64,000 nucleotides of DNA from G965233625 sp965233625. Its GTDB lineage: Bacteria; Planctomycetota; Planctomycetia; Pirellulales; Pirellulaceae. The notes beneath the pieces are model-generated. The model saw only the letters and a program-made list of their open reading frames with translations, had not been told where the DNA came from and ran no database searches. The stretch lies in contig OZ247499.1 in assembly GCA_965233625.1 (NCBI GenBank), positions 5,456,001 through 5,520,000 of the forward strand, read 5' to 3'. Both the position numbers and the translations under genes were made by a program. The stretch's first letter is position 1, and every line of letters starts with the position of its first letter. This document shows positions 36,508-47,875 of the stretch, piece by piece.

Positions 36508-37200
36508 TTACTTACTGCGCGTCTTCACGGGCGTTGTGCGTGACGGCAGCTTGTTGGGATCGGCTTTCTGACGCTGCTGATTGCGGTCCAGCAGCCGCAG
36601 TTGTTTCTCGACGTATTCGTCGCTGCCGGTGGTGTAGTTTTCAATCTGCTGGTCGATCTTTTCGAGCCGGACGGTCAGCTTCTCGCGTTCGCGACGGAGA
36701 ATCTCGACACGCACTTCGGCCTGACGTTTTAGTTCTGTCGCCAGTTCAGCACGCAGCGACTGGCGGTTGTCGCCGCCGCTCATCCGCAACCGGGCGACCA
36801 GCAACTGCACGCGGGACTGCGTTTTCCAGAGCTTGATTTCCAGGTCGTACCGCTGCTGATCCGACTGCCGCATATTGGCGAGCCGTTCGCTGGTGCGGAA
36901 CAGATCACGCATCGCGCGTTGATACTCACGCTCGTTGGCCTTCTTCAGTTCCACCAGCAGTGCGGCTAACGAGGGATGATGCTGCCGTACGAATGTACGG
37001 GCGGCGGCTTCACGTTCGGGCGTGAGAACAATGGGCGTCTGCCGCCGCGCGGTATTGCGGGCGGTGCGTTTGGCGGCGTTGTTGTCCGCGGCGGTGTCTT
37101 TGCGCGACGGGTTGGTCTTATTGTCGGCCACAACGTTAGCGGAGAACGTGGCTGCGACCAGGACGGCGCCGCAAAGGGCGATAACGGTTGCTCGACGCAT
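36508..37200 (-). CDS. Exported coiled-coil protein of the sigma-factor cluster
   Basis: A 230-residue protein with a signal peptide (MRRATVIALCGAVLVAATFS then ANVVA-D), an Asn/Thr/Arg-rich segment, and a long charged helical region (about 75-215) of heptad-like pattern: VELKKANEREYQRAMRDLF, LRAELATELKRQAEVRVEIL, RREREKLTVRLEKIDQQIEN. This predicts an extended coiled coil in the periplasm. The ATG at 37200 begins two bases after the stop of the anti-sigma-like gene, with GGAG inside the end of that gene, so the two are one operon. An upstream in-frame start would hide the signal. No family is recognised. Confidence 0.75.
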   Translation of the reverse strand: MRRATVIALCGAVLVAATFSANVVADNKTNPSRKDTAADNNAAKRTARNTARRQTPIVLTPEREAAARTFVRQHHPSLAALLVELKKANEREYQRAMRDLFRTSERLANMRQSDQQRYDLEIKLWKTQSRVQLLVARLRMSGGDNRQSLRAELATELKRQAEVRVEILRREREKLTVRLEKIDQQIENYTTGSDEYVEKQLRLLDRNQQRQKADPNKLPSRTTPVKTRSK

Positions 37201-37202
37201 GG

Positions 37203-37826
37203 TTAGTTCTCCAGTTCTTCTTCGCCGGGCTGGGCCGGCTGAACGGCGACAGCGGCCAGCATCCACGAAGGGGCGCCGTAATCATCGGCTACCGCATCGT
37301 CGCTGTTCTGGTCGTCACTGTCTTCGTCGATGCCCGCGATGGCTTCCAGCGTTTCATCTACCGCTGGCGGATCTGCGGGCAGTGGATGGAGCCAGGCTTC
37401 TTTCAAATCATGCCGGGCGTTGCTCCACTGGGTTGCCAGTTCAGGCGAAACCGCGTCGGCCGCTGCGGGTTGTGCAATCTCTGGCGTGTCGCCCGTGTTG
37501 TTCTCAGCCAACCAGCCTCCAGCGACAAACGCCAGCAGGCAGGCGGCCACAGCCGTGGCGACGGCTGCCAGGTAGCTCCATTTCCAAGCGTTGCGGCCGC
37601 TGGCAACGGGGCCGGCTGTTGTGACAGGCTGCAAACGCGTGGCGGCAAGGACGGTTTCACTCAACTCAACCTGGGCGGCGACTGCTTCGCAGGCGGCCAG
37701 ATCGGTCTGCATCTGCTGCTCGAAAGCAGCGGTTTCTTCAGCGGTCATTTCTCCGGCGATATAACGGAACGCTAACCATTGCAGGTCAGCATCGCCGCTG
37801 GCAGAAGATTGGGGCGCCGTGTTCAT
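37203..37826 (-). CDS. Anti-sigma factor-like membrane protein
   Basis: A 207-residue protein. The N-terminal region (WLAFRYIAGEMTAEETAAFE, QQMQTDLAACEAVA) is the usual helical anti-sigma domain seen after ECF sigma genes, here without the HxxxCxxC zinc motif. One membrane helix follows at about 82-105 (YLAAVATAVAACLLAFVAGG), then an acidic exported tail (IDEDSDDQNSDDAVADDYG). The location 63 bases after the sigma gene supports the assignment. It would hold the sigma factor at the membrane and release it on an envelope signal. This is inferred from context and layout rather than a diagnostic motif. Confidence 0.7.
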   Translation of the reverse strand: MNTAPQSSASGDADLQWLAFRYIAGEMTAEETAAFEQQMQTDLAACEAVAAQVELSETVLAATRLQPVTTAGPVASGRNAWKWSYLAAVATAVAACLLAFVAGGWLAENNTGDTPEIAQPAAADAVSPELATQWSNARHDLKEAWLHPLPADPPAVDETLEAIAGIDEDSDDQNSDDAVADDYGAPSWMLAAVAVQPAQPGEEELEN

Positions 37827-37888
37827 TTCGTTCGTAACCTGAGTAATTCGTAACCTGAATCTTGATCGCCGCCGGTTGCTGGTCGCCG

Positions 37889-38443
37889 TCAGGCTTCATC
37901 ACCATCAAGCGCTTTGCGGAGGCGTTTTAGGGCGTTTCGCATACGGCCCAGTGCCGTGCCGAGCGGAATTTGCAGTTCCTGGGCGATGTCTGCGAATTTC
38001 TGATCTTCGTAAATCCGCCGCCTGACAACTTCCTGCTCTGCAGGTGGTAGGGTGTCGATGGCCTGACGGACGTTTTCAATGGATTCCAGTTTCAAAGCGA
38101 CTTCGTCCGCGGCGTCGGCCGTTAAGCTTTTGCCCCAGGCGCTGCGGCGGACCACTTTGTCGCCAGTGGCCTGCCGCCTGCGGACCACCATCGCTTCGTT
38201 GTACGCCACCCGGAACAGCCAGGCTTTCCGCGACCCGTCCTGCGTCCGGTGACCCACTTCCACCATGCGGACAAAGGCCGATTGAAGTGCGTCGCTCGCC
38301 AGTTGGGAGTCGCGTAAAATGCCGGTCAGAAACCGTTGCAATTCCGTGGCGTGTTCAAGATACAACGCCGCAATTACGCCGGGTTCCAGCCGTTCCTCAC
38401 CGCCAGAGGTATTGTCGACATCGCGTTTTTCAACGTCGGCCAA
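37889..38443 (-). CDS. ECF RNA polymerase sigma factor
   Basis: A 184-residue sigma-70 family protein of the ECF group. Region 2 reads YLEHATELQRFLTGILRDSQ then ASDALQSAFVRMVE and RKAWLFRVAYNEAMVVRRRQ; region 4 reads LPPAEQEVVRRRIYEDQKFA then DIAQELQIPLGTALGRMRNA. No extra C-terminal domain is present. The start is taken as the TTG at 38443 because AGGAG lies seven bases upstream; a GTG two codons earlier would overlap that site. It heads a minus-strand series with the anti-sigma-like gene, a coiled-coil gene and DUF1549/DUF1501, which may be its regulon. Confidence 0.92.
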   Translation of the reverse strand: MADVEKRDVDNTSGGEERLEPGVIAALYLEHATELQRFLTGILRDSQLASDALQSAFVRMVEVGHRTQDGSRKAWLFRVAYNEAMVVRRRQATGDKVVRRSAWGKSLTADAADEVALKLESIENVRQAIDTLPPAEQEVVRRRIYEDQKFADIAQELQIPLGTALGRMRNALKRLRKALDGDEA

Positions 38444-38788
38444 ACGTCACTCTCCTGCGGCATGGTGAAGATAGATGCGCATCTGAACGGGTTTATTGCA
38501 AAGATTGTGCGCCAGATCAGAAAATAGTTCCCATGGAACCAGTTTCAAGGCGGCGCAGCAGGCATTTGCGGCCAGAATGAGGCGTTAACGGCCCCGTCAA
38601 CCGGCTTAAGGGCGTCGGAACCCGCATAATGAATCAAACCGCTATCTTAACACGAAGTGGCGGGTGTGTGCGAAAGTGCTGCGAAACAGGCTAGCGCAGC
38701 ACGGGCACAATTCCCTCACCTTCGCCCGGTGCGGATACAATGGTGGTTCTGAACGCAAGACAAACAACGGAAAGAGACGTGTATTGAT
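38444..38788. other. Divergent intergenic region between sigma factor and copper ATPase genes
   Basis: A 345-base gap between divergent genes. A GTTCC-CAT-GGAAC inverted repeat at 38527-38539 puts a GGAAC, the core of many ECF -35 elements, on both strands. A TACAAT at 38736-38741 lies about 48 bases before the ATPase start but lacks a good -35. No small gene is visible. Confidence 0.35.
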
Positions 38789-41212
38789 ATGCCAACCGAT
38801 CCGATCTGTGGCATGCAAGTCAATGAAGACGCTGAATGGACCGCCAGCCGTGACGGCGAAACCTTCTACTTCTGCTGTGAGCATTGCCAGCAGAAGTTTC
38901 TCGCTCAGGAAGAGATAAATAGAGGAGGTTCGTGCTGCCACGGCGCCACCTCCCCACCTCATAAAGCAGGCAGCACAACCGCGGATTATTTCTGCCCGAT
39001 GTGCGCGGGTGTTGAAAGTGACCAGCCGGGCAGTTGCCCAAAATGCGGGATGGCGCTGGAGGCCGCCCGGCCTGCGGCAGCCAGGCAGAAGAAAATCTAC
39101 ACCTGCCCGATGCATCCCGAAGTCGAGCAGGAAGGACCTGGAACCTGTCCCAAATGTGGCATGGAACTGGAGCCTAAATATGTTGCTGCGGGAGATCAGG
39201 AGGATGACGCCGAACTTCGCGGCATGACGCTCCGTTTCTGGGTGGGTCTGGGTTTGAGCATTCCGGTTTTTCTGCTGGCGATGCTGCCCATGATGGGCGT
39301 CCCTGTTGATGCGTGGCTGGGAAAGTCCGTCAATACGTGGCTTCAGTTGATCCTGAGTACGCCGGTCGTTTTGTGGGCGGGTTGGCCATTCTTTGTGCGC
39401 GGGTTCTGGTCGATTGTGACGTGGAATCTCAACATGTTCACGCTGATCGCGATTGGTTCAGGGGCTGCCTATCTTTACAGTCTGTTTGCGGTGCTCTTTC
39501 CGGGGCTGCTTCCTCCCGGCCTGAAAGCGGATGGGCATATCGAGGTGTACTTTGAGGCAGCGGCGGTCATTATCACGCTGGTGCTGCTCGGACAGGTTCT
39601 AGAGCTACGCGCCAGAAAGCGGACGGGCAGCGCCATCCAGGAACTGCTGTCGCTGGCTCCACCCACGGCGCGGATCGTACAGGACGGAGAGGAACGTGAG
39701 GTTTCGCTGGACGAAGTCCATCGCGGCGACATTCTGCGCGTCCGCCCCGGTGAGAAGATTCCTGTGGACGGGAAAGTGAGCGAAGGGAAAAGCTCTGTCG
39801 ATGAATCCATGATTACCGGCGAGCCTGTGCCGGTGCAGAAACAGACCGGCGCCGATGTGATTGGCGGCACCGTGAATCAGACCGGTTCGTTTCTGATGGA
39901 AGCAGGCAGTGTCGGGGATGACACAGTTCTGTCACAGATCATTCAGATGGTCGCTGACGCGCAGCGCAGCCGGGCGCCAATCCAGCGCATTGCCGATGTG
40001 GTGGCGGGATACTTTGTCCCGGCCGTCGTGGTTGTCGCTATTGTCACGTTTATCGTCTGGGCGGTGTTGCGGCCGAAGGAGCCTGCGCTGGCATGGGCGC
40101 TGGTCAACGCCGTCGCGGTTCTTATCATCGCCTGTCCCTGCGCACTCGGGCTGGCGACGCCGATGTCAATCATGGTCGGAGTCGGTCGCGGCGCCTCAGA
40201 AGGCGTGCTGATCAAAGACGCCGGTGTGCTGGAGACGCTTGAAAAAGTGGACACGGTGGTCGTCGACAAGACGGGCACGCTGACACAAGGCCGCCCTCAA
40301 CTGACCAATTGCATTGCGGTAGAAGGTCAAACCGAGGATGAACTGCTGCGGTTGGCAGCCAGCCTAGAGCAGCAAAGTGAACATCCGCTGGCCCACGCCA
40401 TCGTCCAAGGGGCGAAAGACCGGCAGCTTGAACTATGGGACGTCGATGACTTCGACTCCATCACCGGTGGCGGTGTGCAAGGGACGGTGGACGGCAGGAA
40501 GGTGCTGACCGGCAACCGTTCGTTGTTGAAGGATCGCGACGTGAATCGACTGTCCGTATTCGACGACCGCGCGGCCGGGTTGCAGGAAGAGGGGCAGACG
40601 GTGATGTATGTGGCTGTGGATGGCGAGTTCGCCGGTCTGATCGCCGTTTCCGACCCCATAAAGGATTCGACACCCGAAGCCGTCAAGACGCTTCATGAAC
40701 TCGGTCTACGGCTCATCATGCTCACCGGCGATAATGAAAAGACCGCGAAATCCGTGGCCCAGAAGCTTGGCATCGACGAGTTCGAGGCAGGTGTCCGCCC
40801 TGAGGACAAACACCGCCGGATCCAACAACTCCAGGAAGAAGGCCGCAACGTCGCGATGGCGGGTGACGGCATCAACGACGCGCCGGCGTTAGCTGAGGCC
40901 AATGTGGGAATCGCGATGGGAACGGGCACCGATGTGGCAATCGAATCAGCAAGTGTCACGCTTGTGAAGGGCGACCTGCGAGGAATTGTCAAAGCAGTGC
41001 AACTCAGCCGGCGGACGATGCAGAACATCCGTCAGAACCTGTTCTTCGCATTCGTCTACAACGCCCTCGGCGTGCCCATTGCTGCAGGTGTGCTTTATCC
41101 GATCTCAGAAAATCTCCTGCTCAATCCCATGATCGCCGCCGCAGCAATGAGCTTCAGCAGCGTGTCCGTCATCGCCAACGCCTTACGGCTGCGGGCGGCG
41201 AAACTCCTGTAA
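38789..41212 (+). CDS. copA: Copper(I)-translocating P1B-type ATPase
   Basis: An 807-residue metal ATPase. The N-terminus has a YHS-like domain (DPICGMQVNEDAEW, FYFCCEHCQQKF) and then two short heavy-metal-binding domains (FCPMCAGVESDQPGSCPKCG; YTCPMHPEVEQEGPGTCPKC). The core shows CPCALGLATP (C449, C451), phosphorylation motif DKTGTLT (D493), SEHPLAHAI and GDGINDAPAL. NLFFAFVYNALGVP and MSFSSVSVIANALRL match the Cu(I) group P1B-1 signatures for helices 7 and 8. It pumps Cu(I) out of the cytosol, from the inner membrane. It stands alone; no CueR-like regulator is adjacent. Confidence 0.95.
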   Translation: MPTDPICGMQVNEDAEWTASRDGETFYFCCEHCQQKFLAQEEINRGGSCCHGATSPPHKAGSTTADYFCPMCAGVESDQPGSCPKCGMALEAARPAAARQKKIYTCPMHPEVEQEGPGTCPKCGMELEPKYVAAGDQEDDAELRGMTLRFWVGLGLSIPVFLLAMLPMMGVPVDAWLGKSVNTWLQLILSTPVVLWAGWPFFVRGFWSIVTWNLNMFTLIAIGSGAAYLYSLFAVLFPGLLPPGLKADGHIEVYFEAAAVIITLVLLGQVLELRARKRTGSAIQELLSLAPPTARIVQDGEEREVSLDEVHRGDILRVRPGEKIPVDGKVSEGKSSVDESMITGEPVPVQKQTGADVIGGTVNQTGSFLMEAGSVGDDTVLSQIIQMVADAQRSRAPIQRIADVVAGYFVPAVVVVAIVTFIVWAVLRPKEPALAWALVNAVAVLIIACPCALGLATPMSIMVGVGRGASEGVLIKDAGVLETLEKVDTVVVDKTGTLTQGRPQLTNCIAVEGQTEDELLRLAASLEQQSEHPLAHAIVQGAKDRQLELWDVDDFDSITGGGVQGTVDGRKVLTGNRSLLKDRDVNRLSVFDDRAAGLQEEGQTVMYVAVDGEFAGLIAVSDPIKDSTPEAVKTLHELGLRLIMLTGDNEKTAKSVAQKLGIDEFEAGVRPEDKHRRIQQLQEEGRNVAMAGDGINDAPALAEANVGIAMGTGTDVAIESASVTLVKGDLRGIVKAVQLSRRTMQNIRQNLFFAFVYNALGVPIAAGVLYPISENLLLNPMIAAAAMSFSSVSVIANALRLRAAKLL

Positions 41213-41267
41213 GACAAATTACGCCGCCTAACAATTCTTTGCTTCCACCTTGTACAGGCCCCACGGT

Positions 41268-42167
41268 ATGTTGCAGCAGTATTCTGAACGGAACCGCGAT
41301 CTGCTGGTTTATGTTAACGGCGCGCTTGTGCACCGCGATGAGGCGGGCGTTAGTCCGTTTGATTCCGCCGTGCAGAATGGCGATGCCGTGTGGGAAGGGC
41401 TACGGCTGTATGACGGGCGGATCTTCCGGCTCGAAGCGCATCTGGACCGCTTGTATCGCAGTGCGGAATTGTTGCGTTACGAAGGCTTGCCCACGCGGGA
41501 AGAGGTGATTGATGCGTTGCGAAGGACGCTTCACGCCAATGCGATGCATGATGGCGTGCATATCAGGCTGACGATTTCCCGCGGCGTGAAATACACTTCG
41601 GGCTTAGACCCGCGGATCAACACGCGTGGCTGCTCGCTGATGATTCTGGCTGAACACAAACCACCCGTGTACAACCAGCAGGGCATCCGCCTGGTGACCG
41701 TTCCACAGCGGCGGCCATTTGCCGATGTGCTGGACCAGACGATCCACTCCTGCAATCAGCTGACATCGATCCTCGCCAAGCTTCAGGCCACTGACGCCGG
41801 CGCCGATGACGCATTAATGCTTGACACGGCAGGCCATCTGGCGGAAACCAACGCCACGCATATTTTTCTGGTCAAAGATGGCCAGCTGTTAACGTCCACC
41901 ACCAAAGCCTGCCCCGCCGGCATCACCCGCGCCGCCCTTTTCGATCTCTGCCGCCAGCACGGGATCTCCTGCGAGCAGCGCGATATTCCCGCCGCAGAAA
42001 TTCACACCGCAGACGAAGTCTTCTGCACAGGCACCATGGGCGAAATTGTTGCAGTGACACAGATTGACACCACCGTTTTCAACAACGCCGAAGCAGGCCC
42101 AGTGACGCGGAGGATGGCGGAGTTGTATCAGGCAATGACCAGAGCAGAAGGCTTTTCGGTTGTTTAA
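41268..42167 (+). CDS. Class IV aminotransferase-like protein lacking the PLP lysine
   Basis: A 299-residue homologue of branched-chain/D-amino-acid aminotransferases. Family motifs: FDSAVQNGDAVWEGLRLYDG, HLDRLYRSAELL, HIRLTISRG, GHLAETNATHIFLVKDG, CPAGITRAALFDLC and DEVFCTGTMGEIVAV. The PLP-binding lysine is expected in the segment aligned with DIKSLNLL or AKAGGNYL, but here it reads QTIHSCNQLTSILAK, so the position is His160. The DNA (ATC CAC TCC TGC AAT) is unambiguous. It may be a non-canonical or inactive member. The ATG at 41268 is preferred over a TTG six codons earlier. It lies 55 bases after copA. Confidence 0.85.
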   Translation: MLQQYSERNRDLLVYVNGALVHRDEAGVSPFDSAVQNGDAVWEGLRLYDGRIFRLEAHLDRLYRSAELLRYEGLPTREEVIDALRRTLHANAMHDGVHIRLTISRGVKYTSGLDPRINTRGCSLMILAEHKPPVYNQQGIRLVTVPQRRPFADVLDQTIHSCNQLTSILAKLQATDAGADDALMLDTAGHLAETNATHIFLVKDGQLLTSTTKACPAGITRAALFDLCRQHGISCEQRDIPAAEIHTADEVFCTGTMGEIVAVTQIDTTVFNNAEAGPVTRRMAELYQAMTRAEGFSVV

Positions 42168-42226
42168 CGCACAGGCAGCTGCGCATCTTCCAGATAGAAG
42201 ACTGCTTGCGTTATGGCGGCTGCTGC

Positions 42227-42661
42227 CTACTTTGCATCCAGGTCGAAATCGACCGTGTTATTACTGGGGCCGAGCTTTGCCGTGAGCCGCGTTTTCGAAT
42301 TGAATTTGGCTGGCAGGCCTTCGATGATCTGTTCTGTTTTTTCGCCCGTGTCTTCAGCGATGATCATCCGGCCTGTCTTTTTGCGCCAGTTGATTTTTAC
42401 GTCGTAGTCTCCTGGCTTTAGTCCAGCAATGGCGCCCACGTTGTATTTGCCCGCAGAGATCACATCTCCGCCTGTTACTGCGCCGTCTTTGGAAACAAAC
42501 GTGATCGAGCCCGCCTCTAACGGCGCGCCGTTGATATTCACCGTGCCTTCAACGGGCACACCGCTCGCACCACTCCCGCAGCCCGCGAAGAACAATATCG
42601 CGGGCGCCAGAATTAACAGTAGATATGGCAGTTTACCGGTATGGATAATGTAAGTTCTCAT
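42227..42661 (-). CDS. Lipoprotein with carboxypeptidase-regulatory-like domain
   Basis: A 144-residue exported lipoprotein. The signal ends in a lipobox (PYLLLILAPAILFFAGCGS), so the cysteine should be acylated. The mature part has a single beta-sandwich: VPVEGTVNINGAPLEAGSIT, VISAGKYNVGAIAGLKPGDY and DVKINWRKKTGR. Such small lipoproteins are common and unassigned in planctomycetes. The start at 42661 is set by the signal sequence and by AGGA seven bases upstream; the frame is open to 42820. The function is unknown. Confidence 0.8.
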   Translation of the reverse strand: MRTYIIHTGKLPYLLLILAPAILFFAGCGSGASGVPVEGTVNINGAPLEAGSITFVSKDGAVTGGDVISAGKYNVGAIAGLKPGDYDVKINWRKKTGRMIIAEDTGEKTEQIIEGLPAKFNSKTRLTAKLGPSNNTVDFDLDAK

Positions 42662-42846
42662 GGCAGGTCCTGACCGTCTAACGGGGCACACTTTGAAGGG
42701 GCGTAAAGCATAACACTGCGGCAGAATTAGGCGAGTGGGGCAATCCGCACCGCAGCCAGATTCAATCGTTGCTATTACATGGCGCCGGAGAATACACTGA
42801 AACGGTGATATCAACCGCATTCACTTGCAATCAGGCAGGGGCCCCG

Positions 42847-44127
42847 ATGAACACTTCAGCAACAATCCGGCGCAGTTTCTTTCTACCACTACTGCTTCTC
42901 TTGGTGGTGGTCCTTGCGCGTCAGGCCGTTGCCCAGCAACAGCCCGTGCTTATCAACGGGCAGGACAAGAAGGTGCAATCGCTGCTGTTCTCTCCGGACG
43001 GTAAATCGCTGTTTGTCGGTTACGATTATTCGACGGAAGCTTCCCTGGCGAAGTTCGATGTCGCCAGCCCGGATCAGCCGCCCGTGGTAATGGCCAAAAA
43101 GATCATCGCCGTCGATCATCTCTTTCTCGACAGCGCCGGCAACCGCCTGCTGGCGGGCGACATCGGCGGCGACATGCTGGAATGGGATCTGACGCAGGAC
43201 GGGGCGGAGCCAGACAAACAGTGGAAGTTCTCGCAAGAGAAAGGACTGGTCAAAGCAATGGCCGTTTCGCCCGATGGCAAACAGCTTGTAGGCGGACATG
43301 ACCAGGCCGTGAAACTGGTGGACCGCAACACGCGGGAGGTGATCAGAACCTTCACCGGCCACGCCAAGAAGGTGGAAGATGTCGCCTTCTCTGCCGACGG
43401 AAAATATATCGCGTCGGCGGGCGACCATGAGAAGTTGCGTGTGTGGGACACCGCCGGACAGCAACTGGGCGAATACCCGCTTACGCATGCGATCCTGGCC
43501 TATTCACCCACGGAGAACCTTGTCGCGTATCAAGGCGTTGTTTCCGAAGCGGACTTCAACATCCATCTGGTGGAGATTCCGGCGATGAAAGAGCGCGGCG
43601 TCTTGAAGGTCGGCTACTTCCAGCTTTCGAGTCTCACGTTCTCACCCGATGGCAGCATGGTGGCCGCCGGTTCTGAGAAAGGAATGGTCATCGTCTGGAA
43701 CGCTGCCACCGGCGTGCAGGTGGCGCAACTGGCCGATACTGCCGCGGACACGAAACAGAAAATCAGCTGGGTGCGTGCTCTGGCGTTCTCGCCCGATTCA
43801 AAGACACTCGCCATCGGCGGCGATCACGGCAACGTGAAACTGGTTTCACTCGGCAGTGTTAAACCAGCTGTAAAGCCAGGAGCCATGGTCGCCACTCCAG
43901 CCGTCGACACACCCGGCGAAACACCTGCTGCGGGCGGCCCGTTGGACCTCAGCGGTCAGAACGTGCGTATCTGGCGCAGTTCCAACGGCAAGTTCAGCAT
44001 CAAGGCCAAGCTGGTTGCCTACGAGAACGAAGTTGCAAGCCTGGAAACACCCGATGGCCGCACCATTAAAGTGCCAGCCAATAAACTCGGCATCCGTGAA
44101 CGGAAGTATCTCAGAGAGCTGAAATAG
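42847..44127 (+). CDS. Exported WD40 beta-propeller protein with SHD1 domain
   Basis: A 426-residue protein. The signal peptide (MNTSATIRRSFFLPLLLLLV then VVLARQAVA) is followed by a WD40-type propeller (SLLFSPDGKSLFVGYD, AVSPDGKQLVGGHDQAVKLV, FTGHAKKVEDVAFSADGKYI, LTFSPDGSMVAAGSEKGMVI, LAFSPDSKTLAIGGDHGNV). A Pro-rich linker leads to a C-terminal SLA1 homology domain 1 (VRIWRSSNGKFSIKAKLVAY then LETPDGRTIKVPANKLG). SHD1 in eukaryotes binds peptides; its role in planctomycetes is unknown. It probably acts as a periplasmic binding or scaffolding protein. Another SHD1 protein lies at 57408-58217. Confidence 0.85.
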   Translation: MNTSATIRRSFFLPLLLLLVVVLARQAVAQQQPVLINGQDKKVQSLLFSPDGKSLFVGYDYSTEASLAKFDVASPDQPPVVMAKKIIAVDHLFLDSAGNRLLAGDIGGDMLEWDLTQDGAEPDKQWKFSQEKGLVKAMAVSPDGKQLVGGHDQAVKLVDRNTREVIRTFTGHAKKVEDVAFSADGKYIASAGDHEKLRVWDTAGQQLGEYPLTHAILAYSPTENLVAYQGVVSEADFNIHLVEIPAMKERGVLKVGYFQLSSLTFSPDGSMVAAGSEKGMVIVWNAATGVQVAQLADTAADTKQKISWVRALAFSPDSKTLAIGGDHGNVKLVSLGSVKPAVKPGAMVATPAVDTPGETPAAGGPLDLSGQNVRIWRSSNGKFSIKAKLVAYENEVASLETPDGRTIKVPANKLGIRERKYLRELK

Positions 44128-44170
44128 CCCAAAGTTGCAATGCAGTGGTCCGGCTCTAAATCACCTCTTA

Positions 44171-44222
44171 GCCGTCGGGCAGGCGCCTGCCTGCCGCATG
44201 ACAAATCGCACGGGTCAAACCA
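44171..44222. repeat. Dispersed palindromic repeat, family 1 (long copy)
   Basis: GCCGTCGGGCAGGCGCCTGC then CTGCCGCATGACA and GGGTCAAACCAC. The palindrome is at 44178-44191. The match to the copy at 8816-8876 extends beyond the palindrome on both sides. Confidence 0.7.
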
Positions 44223-44266
44223 CTGCAGAACATCGATTGATGACTACCAGCCAGATCGTGAAAGAG

Positions 44267-47476
<3,210 letters not shown>

Positions 47477-47875
47477 TTGCGGGGCGCCCTACGTTAACGC
47501 TGAGGGGAGAAGCTACACACGCACTTCAACTCTGCGCACTAACATTTTTATACCACCGCCAGAAGAACACTGCATAACAATGCAGCATTTACGAGGAAAA
47601 CACGCACGATAACCCGCAGGTGTGAAAACGCCTTCCGAAGACGCTAACACCTGGCCAGCACAGATCGCGTAGGTTGCCCGGCTTCAGATTATTTCTCAAT
47701 AATCTCGACTTTTTCGTGCGAGTTGCCACGTTTTGTAGCGGTTTTGCTATTCCGGCGGCGAGACGCTTTCCGATAGAGTACGCAAGCGACGACACCGTTG
47801 CCAGCCGCTAGCGGCTGCGCGCACCGGAACCCGTTTCGCATGGGAGCCGGACCAAACAAGGAAAGGAGCCTTGGT
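47477..47875. other. Divergent intergenic region
   Basis: A 399-base gap between the hybrid kinase and the exported protein gene on the other strand. It should hold both promoters. I see an AT-rich patch near 47540-47590 but no confident promoter, hairpin or small gene. Confidence 0.35.

Noticed and set aside
38736..38741. TACAAT as -10 of copA
   Set aside because: No acceptable -35 at 16-18 bases; kept only as a remark in the intergenic entry.
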